The translations under genes and the position numbers were made by a program. A stretch of 36,158 bases of DNA from Bacteroidales bacterium. Its GTDB lineage: Bacteria; Bacteroidota; Bacteroidia; Bacteroidales; UBA932. Every line of letters begins with the position of its first letter. Positions within the stretch are counted from its first letter, which is position 1. Shown here piece by piece: positions 8,275-16,025 of this stretch. The notes under the pieces were generated by a model, which searched no databases, had not been told where the DNA came from, and saw only the letters and a program-made list of their open reading frames with translations. The stretch covers positions 1 through 36,158 of the forward strand of contig JAFZVQ010000019.1 of NCBI GenBank assembly GCA_017617715.1, in the 5' to 3' direction.

Positions 8275-10611
8275 ATGGAGAACAATGTGCGTGCAATTCT
8301 GGACGGACTGAACGAGGAGCAGGAGAAAGCGGTCCGGTGTGTTGATGGTCCTGTGTTGATAGTGGCGGGAGCCGGTTCCGGCAAAACCCGCGTCCTGACC
8401 AGCCGAGTGGCGTATTTGCTTGCCCTGGGGGCGGATCCTTCGCGTATCCTGGCCCTCACTTTCACAAAGAAGGCGGCAGGCGAGATGAAGGAGAGGATAG
8501 CCCGTATGGTAGGGGGCTGGAAGGCACGCCGCGTCGTGATGGGCACCTTCCACTCCATCTTTGTACGCTTCCTGCGGGAGTTTGCCGGCAGTCTCGGTTA
8601 TCCCGAAAGTTTCACCATATACGACCAGAGCGATTCCACGGCCGCCGTGAAGACGGTGGTCAAGGAGCTCGGGCTGGACGATTCCCTCTACAAGCCCCGG
8701 GACGTGCTGGCCAGGATATCCAACGCCAAAAACAACCTGATAACTCCCCGGGCCTACCGCGAAGACCGCAATATCCAGATTGCCGATACGCACGCAAAGA
8801 AACCCCGCATGGCGGACATCTACGACCGCTACCAGGCCCGCCTCAAGCAGTCCGGAGTGATGGATTTCGACGACATCCTCGTGAACATGAACATCCTGCT
8901 CCGCGACAACAAGGAGGCCCTGGACAGCATTTCCGCCCGCTTCACCCATATCATGGTCGATGAGTACCAGGACACCAACTACGCCCAGTACCTCATCATA
9001 CGCAAGCTCGCTGCCCGTCACCACAACATCTGCGTGGTGGGCGACGATTCCCAGTCCATCTACGCCTTCCGCGGCGCCAAGATACAGAACATCCTGAATT
9101 TCAAGCAGGACTACCAGGAATGCAAGGTCTTCCGCCTGGAACGCAACTACCGCAGCACCCGCACCATCGTGGATGCCGCCAACTCCCTGATAGAGCACAA
9201 CACCGGCCGCATCCCCAAGCACTGCTACGCGGACGGGCCCGAGGGCGAGAAGATCCACGTCCTCAAGACCTGGTCCGAGCAGGACGAAGCCATCGACATA
9301 GTGTCTGCGATACAGGACCGCGTGCGCAAGGACGGTGCCCAGTACCAGGACTTTGCCATACTCTACAGGACCAACGCCCAGTCCCGCCCGCTCGAGGAGC
9401 AGCTGCGCCGGCGCAACATCCCCTATATAGTCTATTCCGGCCATTCCTTCTTCGACCGTGCCGAGGTGAAGGACCTGATGGGCTACTTCAAGCTGGTGGT
9501 GAACCCCATGGACGACGAGTCCTTCAAGCGCGTGGTCAACACCCCGGCGCGCGGCATCGGCGACACGAGCATCCGTGCGCTGGAAGAGGCGGCCCGGGCG
9601 CTAGGTACGTCCCTGTTCCGGGCGGCGTTCTCCGACGGCCTCGACGCGTACGGCCTGCGCAGCGCCGGAGCCCAGAAGATACGCTCTTTCTGCCTGATGA
9701 TAGACGCCCTGAACCAGAAGTTCAAGCAGACCGACGCCTTCGAGCTGGCCACCGAAATAGCCGACAAAAGCGGCATTCTGGCCCTCTACAAGGCCGATCA
9801 GTCCATTGAGGGGCAGTCCCGCCTGGCCAACGTCGAAGAACTTATCAACTCCGTGGCTGCCTTCGTGGAGGAGCGGGAAGACGAGGCGGAAGGCGCCGAA
9901 GCCACCTTCACCCTCGACGACTATCTTGAAAACGTGTCCCTGCTCAGCAGCGTGGACATCGAGGACGAGGAAGATACTCTCAACAAAGTGGCCCTGATGA
10001 CCGTCCATTCCGCCAAGGGTCTGGAATTCCCATACGTGTTCGTGGCGGGCCTGGAAGACAATCTCTTCCCCAGCCAGAACATGCTTCTGTCCATCAACGA
10101 CATAGAAGAGGAGCGCCGGCTCTTTTATGTGGCCGTGACGCGTGCCGGCAAGGTGGTCACGCTGTCGTACGCCGGCACCCGCATGCGAAACGGCCGCCAC
10201 GAGTCCAACGCCCCGTCCCGCTTTCTCCGCGAGATCAACCCCAGATACCTCGATCGTCCGATAGACCCTTCCGATACCGATTTGCATTTTGGCAGTCCGA
10301 GGGGCAGTCTGACCCGGACGGGTTTCGCGCAAAGCGCTCATCCCTCCCAGCGAAGCTGGGCCCCTCGAACTGCCGCCCCCATTCGGAGAGAATCCCCTGC
10401 ACCGACAGCCGCAATTGATCCTGACTTCATCCCTTTGCCGATGACCGAATTCAAAGTTGGCATGCGCATAGAGCACAACCGCTTCGGCTTCGGCGAAATC
10501 CTCGAAATCACAGGTAAAGTCCCCGAGCTCAAAGCCCGCGTCCGCTTCGACACCCTCGGCGAGAAGCTCCTCCTCCTCAAATACGCCAAAATGCGCCCTG
10601 AAAAGAAATGA
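8275..10611 (+). CDS. uvrD: UvrD/PcrA-type 3'-5' DNA helicase (superfamily 1A)
   Basis: This 778-residue ATP-dependent helicase unwinds DNA in repair and clears proteins from DNA. All SF1A motifs are present: Walker A AGAGSGKT (31-38), Ia LTFTKKAAGEMKERI (61-75), II DEYQD (229-233), III GDDSQSIYAFRGA (256-268), IV RNYRST, V TVHSAKGLEF (about 577-586) and VI EEERRLFYVAVTRA (about 613-626). A Tudor-like C-terminal tail follows (about 726-778, KVGMRIEHNRFGFGEIL), as in PcrA, where it contacts RNA polymerase. The linker before the tail is unusual: its DNA holds several inverted repeats (10298-10367). The stop codon overlaps the start of the following lipoprotein gene (ATGA), so the two should be co-translated, which is an odd pairing. 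PcrA and UvrD names are interchangeable here. Confidence 0.96.
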   Translation: MENNVRAILDGLNEEQEKAVRCVDGPVLIVAGAGSGKTRVLTSRVAYLLALGADPSRILALTFTKKAAGEMKERIARMVGGWKARRVVMGTFHSIFVRFLREFAGSLGYPESFTIYDQSDSTAAVKTVVKELGLDDSLYKPRDVLARISNAKNNLITPRAYREDRNIQIADTHAKKPRMADIYDRYQARLKQSGVMDFDDILVNMNILLRDNKEALDSISARFTHIMVDEYQDTNYAQYLIIRKLAARHHNICVVGDDSQSIYAFRGAKIQNILNFKQDYQECKVFRLERNYRSTRTIVDAANSLIEHNTGRIPKHCYADGPEGEKIHVLKTWSEQDEAIDIVSAIQDRVRKDGAQYQDFAILYRTNAQSRPLEEQLRRRNIPYIVYSGHSFFDRAEVKDLMGYFKLVVNPMDDESFKRVVNTPARGIGDTSIRALEEAARALGTSLFRAAFSDGLDAYGLRSAGAQKIRSFCLMIDALNQKFKQTDAFELATEIADKSGILALYKADQSIEGQSRLANVEELINSVAAFVEEREDEAEGAEATFTLDDYLENVSLLSSVDIEDEEDTLNKVALMTVHSAKGLEFPYVFVAGLEDNLFPSQNMLLSINDIEEERRLFYVAVTRAGKVVTLSYAGTRMRNGRHESNAPSRFLREINPRYLDRPIDPSDTDLHFGSPRGSLTRTGFAQSAHPSQRSWAPRTAAPIRRESPAPTAAIDPDFIPLPMTEFKVGMRIEHNRFGFGEILEITGKVPELKARVRFDTLGEKLLLLKYAKMRPEKK
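10298..10367. repeat. Cluster of nested inverted repeats inside the helicase linker
   Basis: CGAGGGGC (10298-10305) pairs with GCCCCTCG (10360-10367). Between them lie ACCCG/CGGGT (10312-10316, 10319-10323), GCGC/GCGC (10327-10330, 10334-10337) and CCCAGC/GCTGGG (10346-10351, 10355-10360). These cover roughly codons 675-698, a low-complexity Ser/Arg/Pro-rich linker. The layout resembles an intergenic palindromic element that entered a coding region in frame. Confidence 0.55.
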
Positions 10612-13600
10612 AACGCAAAATAACGATACTTATCCTTACGGCCTGCGCGGCCCTGCTCCTCTCCTGCAACCGGGAGACCAGCCCCGACCTTCCTGCAACG
10701 CGCGAGATCAGCTTCACCGCCGTTCGTGAAGAATCCACCCCCGCCTCCAAGACCACGGTCCAGCCCGACGGCAAGACCGTCTGGTGGGACGTGGGCGACA
10801 AAATACTTGTGTTCGCCGGCCCCGGGGCCCCTGCTGCCGAGTTCGTCAGCACCGAGACCGAGCCCGGCCCGGTCGCAGTGTTCAAAGGCACGGCCGGGGA
10901 GGCCGACACCTATTATGGCATATATCCCGTCAGCGATGCCGCGGCCGTGGCGTCCGACGGCTCCATGACAGTGTTCCTCTCCGACACCCAGAACGCCGTC
11001 GAAGGCTCCTTCGACAAGGATCTCTTCCCCGTGGTGGCGATAGCAGAAGGCTCCCGGATGAACTTCCGCAACGCAGCCGGCGGCATCAAGTTCTCCCTTG
11101 CTGAAGAAGGCGTGAGCGCCGTGGTGATCAGGAGCCGCGGGGGCGAGGCCATCGCCGGCACCGCGAAATTCGCCTTCACTGAAGGCGCGCCCGTGCTGCA
11201 GGAAATCATTGACGGCCGTCAGGAAATCACCCTGAACGCCCCCTCCGGCGGATTCGTCCCGGGCAAGTTCTACTACTCCGTACTATTTCCGATGTCGCTT
11301 TCGGAAGGGTTCACCATGACGCTGAAGCACAGCGGCGGCGCGCCCGATTCCGAAATAGTCTCCACCGGCGCCCGCACCATTTCCAGGGGAGTATTCGGAG
11401 TCCTCAGGGACCTGCAGTCTTCGGTCCCGGATCCCGGCACCATCCGCTTTGACGTTACTGCCGGCAGTGAAATCTGCACCGCCCTTGGGGTGCCCCAGTG
11501 CGACCTTGGCTCCTGCACCGTCAACGTGAACGGCAGCGACTTCACCATGCTCGGCGATACCGGCAGCGGCTATTACATCGAAGTGCCCGTGGCTGCGGAC
11601 GGCAAGTATGACGCAGTGCTCATGGGACCGGATGCCTCTGCATGGTGCGGCACGGACCCTTTCAGCGGCGTAGCGGTGCCGTATTCCCAGTTCTGGAGCA
11701 CCACAAAAGCCGCATACGCATCATATCCCCGCTACCTGGGTTGGAGCGCGGATATGGGCGGCACCCTGAACTTTACAGACTGCTTGTCTCTAGTGAACCT
11801 TAGGATAAAAGGCACGGGATCAATCAGTTCCGTGAAGATAAAGGCCATAGGAGGCGAACGCCTTAGCGGCAGGGCGTCGTACAGCCGGGGTTCCGGATTC
11901 AGCCTCACCGAAGGCCTTGACTGGGCCGTCGTGAACTGCACCGAACACGGCAGCTTCGTGCCCCTTGGCTCCGATGCCGTCTCAATCCCCGTTTTCATCA
12001 GTCCCGGCAACTATTCCGAGGGCCTGGAGCTCACCATCTGTGACAATTCGCACAAGATGATGAAAAAAACCATAAGCCCTCTTGCGCTTGCTCCGGGTCA
12101 GGTCTGCAAGCTGCTCGTGACCTGGGCTCCCGACAGCGACCTGCTGTTCTACGAGGGCTTCGACAACTTCGTCTGGGGCGGCGACATAATGTCCGGCGAA
12201 GGAGCAGTCGGCTATGCTCCCGACGACTCGGCGATAAGCATTTCCGGCGGTCAGGACCGCGACGGCTATGCCGCCTCCCTGACTCCTGTCGCATACAACA
12301 ATCCCGGCACCGGCTTCATCCAGCCCAATTCATGGTCGGGCGTGGAGACCAGCACGGTTGGTGATACCCATTCCATGAGTGATGCCTATATGGCCAGCCG
12401 CAACATCGACGACTGGGTGTATCTGTTCCGCTGCCAGGAGTGCCCCGGCTACCTTGCCGTCGGCACGGGCAATTCCTACAGGGGCCAGGTCCGCACTCCT
12501 TTCCTGCGCAGCATTGAAAGCATCACCGACATGGTGGTGTCGTTCCGCTTCAGCCTGCAGGCCGGATTCAACGATGCTCTCCTTGTCGACATCATAAATG
12601 CCGGATACATAAGCGAATGCAAGATTGACGGAGCTCCCGTGACCCCTCTCTCCGGCGGCTACAAGTCCAACCACTGCGAAGCCAAATTCGCCAAGACCGT
12701 CGTGGAGATTCCTGCTTCTGCAGCTGTCGCCAAGCAATGGCACACGGCTGAGCTCACGGTCACCAACGCCACCGACGCCACGCTCCTGGACATCAAGGGC
12801 GCCAGCTCCTCATACGGCATCCATGGTTTCTGGCTCGACGACATCGAGATGCGTGCCATCCCGGGCACTTCGCGCAAAGGCAATCTCCGTCTCATGTACT
12901 GGAACATCCAGAACGGCATGTGGTACGACCAGGCCAACAACTATAAAGATTTCGTGGCCTTCGTGAAGAAATACGACCCCGACGTGTGCGTGTGGTGCGA
13001 AGCGTCCTCCATATATAAGAACAACACCAATACCTCGGCGTCCAGCTCCAGCCGTTATCTCCCGAGCAACTGGCTCACCCTCTGCAAACGTTACGGCCAC
13101 AATTACGGGGCCCTGAGCGGATGGCGGGACAACTATCCCCAGGAAATCACGGCCAAATATCCCATAACCACATTATTGAAGATCACGGACACGGATACTT
13201 CCGGCAAGCCTGTCGCCCACGGCGCCGCCATCCAGAAAATTACCGTCAGCGGCCAGGACATCTATTTCGTCACCTGCCACATGTGGCCGCAGGCCTACGG
13301 CTTCGGCGTGGCCTCGTCCGACCAGGAACGCAGCAAGGCTGCCTACGAAGGCGACTACTACCGCCAGCATGAGATGCAGTACATCATAGACCACACCATC
13401 AACAGTCCCGATTACGCCGGGGTGGACAAGTGGATACTGCTTGGCGACATGAACTCCCGGTCCAGGGTGGACAACGGCACGTATAACTACACCGCCACCA
13501 GCACGGCTTTTCTCACCCAGGACGTCATCCTGAACCAGACAGACATGATCGATGTGATAGGCTATCGCTATCCGGCCCCCGCCAACTTTGTGGCCAGTAC

Positions 13601-13775
13601 CTACGGCGCCGCCCGCATCGACTACGTGTACGTGTCGCCGGCCCTTAAGGAAAAGGTGGTGAACGGCTTCATCCTTGCGGACCAGTGGAACTATGAGGGC
13701 GCTGCCAGCCCCTACGTCAGCTCTTTCCGCATGCCATCCGACCACCGTCCCATCATAGTTGACTTCGAATTTTAA
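10608..13775 (+). CDS. Surface lipoprotein with C-terminal EEP (DNase I-like) domain and N-terminal fimbrillin-like domain
   Basis: A 1055-residue predicted lipoprotein (lipobox LLSC, Cys20). Residues about 25-265 look fimbrillin-like (ISFTAVREES, VWWDVGDKI, YYGIYPVS). Residues about 285-755 form beta-rich domains shared with the EEP lipoprotein at 28782-31277. Residues about 756-1055 are an endonuclease/exonuclease/phosphatase domain: MYWNIQNG, VWCEAS with Glu798, TCHMWPQ, GDMNSRS with Asp947 and Asn949, IDYVYVS and the terminal SDHRP with Asp1045 and His1046. These are the metal- and phosphate-binding residues of the family, so the enzyme should be active on a phosphodiester or phosphomonoester (nucleic acid, phospholipid or sugar phosphate; which one is unknown). 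The start codon overlaps the helicase stop. A 42-residue peptide gene follows 30 bases downstream. Confidence 0.85.
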   Translation: MKRKITILILTACAALLLSCNRETSPDLPATREISFTAVREESTPASKTTVQPDGKTVWWDVGDKILVFAGPGAPAAEFVSTETEPGPVAVFKGTAGEADTYYGIYPVSDAAAVASDGSMTVFLSDTQNAVEGSFDKDLFPVVAIAEGSRMNFRNAAGGIKFSLAEEGVSAVVIRSRGGEAIAGTAKFAFTEGAPVLQEIIDGRQEITLNAPSGGFVPGKFYYSVLFPMSLSEGFTMTLKHSGGAPDSEIVSTGARTISRGVFGVLRDLQSSVPDPGTIRFDVTAGSEICTALGVPQCDLGSCTVNVNGSDFTMLGDTGSGYYIEVPVAADGKYDAVLMGPDASAWCGTDPFSGVAVPYSQFWSTTKAAYASYPRYLGWSADMGGTLNFTDCLSLVNLRIKGTGSISSVKIKAIGGERLSGRASYSRGSGFSLTEGLDWAVVNCTEHGSFVPLGSDAVSIPVFISPGNYSEGLELTICDNSHKMMKKTISPLALAPGQVCKLLVTWAPDSDLLFYEGFDNFVWGGDIMSGEGAVGYAPDDSAISISGGQDRDGYAASLTPVAYNNPGTGFIQPNSWSGVETSTVGDTHSMSDAYMASRNIDDWVYLFRCQECPGYLAVGTGNSYRGQVRTPFLRSIESITDMVVSFRFSLQAGFNDALLVDIINAGYISECKIDGAPVTPLSGGYKSNHCEAKFAKTVVEIPASAAVAKQWHTAELTVTNATDATLLDIKGASSSYGIHGFWLDDIEMRAIPGTSRKGNLRLMYWNIQNGMWYDQANNYKDFVAFVKKYDPDVCVWCEASSIYKNNTNTSASSSSRYLPSNWLTLCKRYGHNYGALSGWRDNYPQEITAKYPITTLLKITDTDTSGKPVAHGAAIQKITVSGQDIYFVTCHMWPQAYGFGVASSDQERSKAAYEGDYYRQHEMQYIIDHTINSPDYAGVDKWILLGDMNSRSRVDNGTYNYTATSTAFLTQDVILNQTDMIDVIGYRYPAPANFVASTYGAARIDYVYVSPALKEKVVNGFILADQWNYEGAASPYVSSFRMPSDHRPIIVDFEF

Positions 13776-13805
13776 TTACATAACAATCAACAAACCAAAA
13801 CAATC

Positions 13806-13934
13806 ATGAAACAAACAAGAATCTATGCTCCTCCGATAGTTGAGGAAATCGATGTGGATCTGAACTGCATGCTTTGCGACAGCCCCGGCAACAGGACCGA
13901 GCCTATTGTCTATGGTGATGAAGTAGATTTTTAA
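13806..13934 (+). CDS. 42-residue peptide A of the peptide-lipoprotein module
   Basis: A short gene encoding 42 residues, beginning MKQTRIYAPPIVEEIDVDL and ending GDEVDF, with Cys21 and Cys24. Two other genes in the window (18054-18182 and 33478-33606) encode peptides of exactly 42 residues, all ending in Asp-Phe, with a cysteine at 23-25 followed by Asp/Thr-Ser, and all placed just before a homologous lipoprotein. Peptide C shares the pattern GN(R/K)TE-x-IVY-x-DE. The N-terminal pattern M-K-x-x-x-I-Y-x-P resembles short unannotated peptides I know from other Bacteroidales. There is no signal peptide or membrane segment. Function unknown; the repeated context makes it a real gene. Confidence 0.8.
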   Translation: MKQTRIYAPPIVEEIDVDLNCMLCDSPGNRTEPIVYGDEVDF

Positions 13935-13942
13935 AAGGGGGA
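13935..13942 (+). promoter_or_regulatory. Purine-rich ribosome binding site of lipoprotein A
   Basis: AAGGGGGA lies 7 bases before the ATG at 13950 and immediately after the stop of peptide A. The other two module copies have GGGAGG and GGAGAG in the same place, which is notable in a phylum where such sites are usually weak. Confidence 0.55.
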
Positions 13943-13949
13943 CAAAGCC

Positions 13950-15950
13950 ATGAAAACAATCAAGACTATCAGAATAATTATGCTTGGCGCAGCTATCTGC
14001 GCTTGCCAGAAAAGCCAGACTGTCACCGAGGCCCCTGAAGGGCCCAAGATGATCGAGGTCCGTGCCGTTTTCGCAGATGGGGAAGTTTCTTCCAAAGCCT
14101 CCCTTGCCGAAGGTTCCACCCAGTTTGCCTGGAACGCTTCCGACGAAGTTGTTGCCTGGGACGGCAGCGCTGCAACACAGAATTGCGCCATCACGGATAT
14201 AGATGCCAATGGTGTCGCCACCTTCTCAATCCCCGCAGGCTCCGAGTGGGTAATCTATCCTTCCGCTGCGCTCACCGTCAGCGGCAACACCGCCACCTGG
14301 ACGCGTCCTATCGGGCAGCCTGTCTCTGATGCAGACCAGATTGTCGGAAACGGGGCCAACCCCATGTTCGGAAAGGTGAACGGCGATGAAGTGGAATTCA
14401 CGAACCTCTGTGGCTACATCCAGTTCAATTTCACCGGCACCAAGACCCTCAACAGGATGTTCTTCAAGAGCAATAACATCACTTCGCCCGCCCTTACAGG
14501 CCAGGCAAGCATCGATGTCAGCGCAGCGACTCCCGTGCTGTCTTATCCGGTTCTCAGCACCTTAGCCAGCGGTCAGTATCAGTATGGCTATACCAATGTA
14601 AGCGGCCTTAACCTCACGCTGGATCCCACCACCCCCACTCCTGTGATGGTGGTTCTCCCTCCTGCAACCTATGAAGCAGGGGAAATTGTTCTTTTGTTCA
14701 GCGACGGCACGTCCCTTTCCATCATCTCCAACAACGACCTCACCGTGACGCGCAATACCGTGCTCAGGGTCAAGACTATTGACGTGGATTCAAAGTTCCC
14801 TGCCAGCCCCGTCGCTCTCGATGCGGACGGCCGCTCCAACTGCTATATGGTGATTGCTTCAGATGAGCCCCAGGCATACAGTTTCGAGGCCGCCAGCATC
14901 ATGGACGGCACCCCGTTCAGTCTGGCGAAATCGGCCAATATGGTGTGGTCCGAGGATAAGAAGCTCATCAATAACATCACCTACGACGCCAATACGCATC
15001 GCGTGACTTTCCAGTACAACGGAGGCGGACGTGAAGGCAACGCCCTGGTGGCCATTGACCAGAGCCTTGAAAATGACGGCGGCACCCTTCTCTGGAACTA
15101 CCATATCTGGGTCACCGACCAGCCGGAAGACATCAAGATGAGCGGCTCTGCCATGCCGCAGGCAATAATGGACCGCAACGTGGGATCCACTTGGGCGCCC
15201 AAGACCGAGGCTGAAGTCACGGGGATGACAAAGGCTCAGTGGCTCGAGACCATAGGCACATATTACCAGTATGGCAATCATATTCCTTATCCCCGAATCA
15301 CGGATGCCAGAAACTCAAGCGCTGCGTGGGATATGTACAAGGTGTCCGTCATGTACGGCTTCAGCAGGTATTGCCATCGCTTTACTGCTTCTACAGGCGT
15401 AAAGAACACCCTTGCCGAGCAGGAGAGGTATCCCAACTATGCCTACCATAAGAGCACCGGCACCAAGTATGGAAGCGCCACTGAAACAATCTGGACAAAT
15501 GTAGTGCTTAAGGGCGGCCCCAAGGGCGAAACCGGCCAGAATATCTGGATCACCAATAATTCAGCCACGGCGAAGACCAACGACTACGACCCTTGTCCCC
15601 AGGGATACTGCCTGATTACTGCAACACATACGTATAATGCAACCAAAGATTATCCTGTATCCGATCATTTGCTGAACTCCTATTTTGCCGGTAAATACAA
15701 CATTGATACAGAGAACCATCTTATGTATTATCCTGCCGCAGGTTATCTGGGTAATGGCAAATACGCGCTGGTCGGAGGCGTTTCCGACAACAAGGGACGG
15801 GTCGTTTACTGGTCTTACTATCTGGATTCCGGCACGGACATGGATCACAAATTTCGCCGCAACTTCATGAACCAGGCGCAAACGACGTTTTCCTATGATA
15901 ATCAGCCTTTCTCCTCGCAAGCTCATAACATGCGTTGCAGGAAGCTGTAA
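13950..15950 (+). CDS. Two-part lipoprotein A: fimbrillin-like N-terminus and FISUMP-like C-terminus
   Basis: A 666-residue predicted lipoprotein (lipobox ICAC, Cys19). The N-terminal half (about 34-290) resembles Bacteroidales fimbrillin-like domains (IEVRAVFADGE, FAWNASDEVVAWDG, WVIYPSAALTV, VMVVLPPATYE). The C-terminal half has RSNCYMV, LLWNYHIWVTDQP (about 380), MDRNVGSTW, YYQYGNHIPYP (about 440), DYDPCPQGY (around Cys549), PAAGYLG, VVYWSYY and a terminal NMRCRKL. This series matches the wider Bacteroidota pattern of FISUMP-type (Fib_succ_major) domains, which have a C-type-lectin-like fold (inferred). It is probably an exposed adhesin or ligand-binding protein. Its first ~290 residues resemble copy C (31453-33459), whereas its last ~330 resemble copy B (16026-18038). 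Confidence 0.8.
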   Translation: MKTIKTIRIIMLGAAICACQKSQTVTEAPEGPKMIEVRAVFADGEVSSKASLAEGSTQFAWNASDEVVAWDGSAATQNCAITDIDANGVATFSIPAGSEWVIYPSAALTVSGNTATWTRPIGQPVSDADQIVGNGANPMFGKVNGDEVEFTNLCGYIQFNFTGTKTLNRMFFKSNNITSPALTGQASIDVSAATPVLSYPVLSTLASGQYQYGYTNVSGLNLTLDPTTPTPVMVVLPPATYEAGEIVLLFSDGTSLSIISNNDLTVTRNTVLRVKTIDVDSKFPASPVALDADGRSNCYMVIASDEPQAYSFEAASIMDGTPFSLAKSANMVWSEDKKLINNITYDANTHRVTFQYNGGGREGNALVAIDQSLENDGGTLLWNYHIWVTDQPEDIKMSGSAMPQAIMDRNVGSTWAPKTEAEVTGMTKAQWLETIGTYYQYGNHIPYPRITDARNSSAAWDMYKVSVMYGFSRYCHRFTASTGVKNTLAEQERYPNYAYHKSTGTKYGSATETIWTNVVLKGGPKGETGQNIWITNNSATAKTNDYDPCPQGYCLITATHTYNATKDYPVSDHLLNSYFAGKYNIDTENHLMYYPAAGYLGNGKYALVGGVSDNKGRVVYWSYYLDSGTDMDHKFRRNFMNQAQTTFSYDNQPFSSQAHNMRCRKL

Positions 15951-15975
15951 GCGCTGTCTTCAGCACTTTCACTAT

Positions 15976-16008
15976 AAAAAAAAGAGGTCTCGACGACCTC
16001 TTTTTTTT
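15976..16008. terminator. Symmetric bidirectional rho-independent terminator
   Basis: Eight A (15976-15983), GAGGTC (15984-15989), a 5-base loop, GACCTC (15995-16000) and eight T (16001-16008) form a 14-bp stem usable on both strands. It separates the tail-to-tail lipoprotein genes A and B and ends both operons. Confidence 0.95.
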
Positions 16009-16025
16009 ATGAAGGATAAACCGTA

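Noticed and set aside
8205-8558. N-terminal extension of nqrA to 8558
   Set aside because: It would run antisense into the helicase gene and across both promoters; NqrA normally begins near the MSNNIVLKKG sequence at 8204.
8221-9444. Minus-strand open frame of 407 codons opposite the helicase gene
   Set aside because: Shadow of uvrD, with no motif and a composition of Val/Gly/His repeats.
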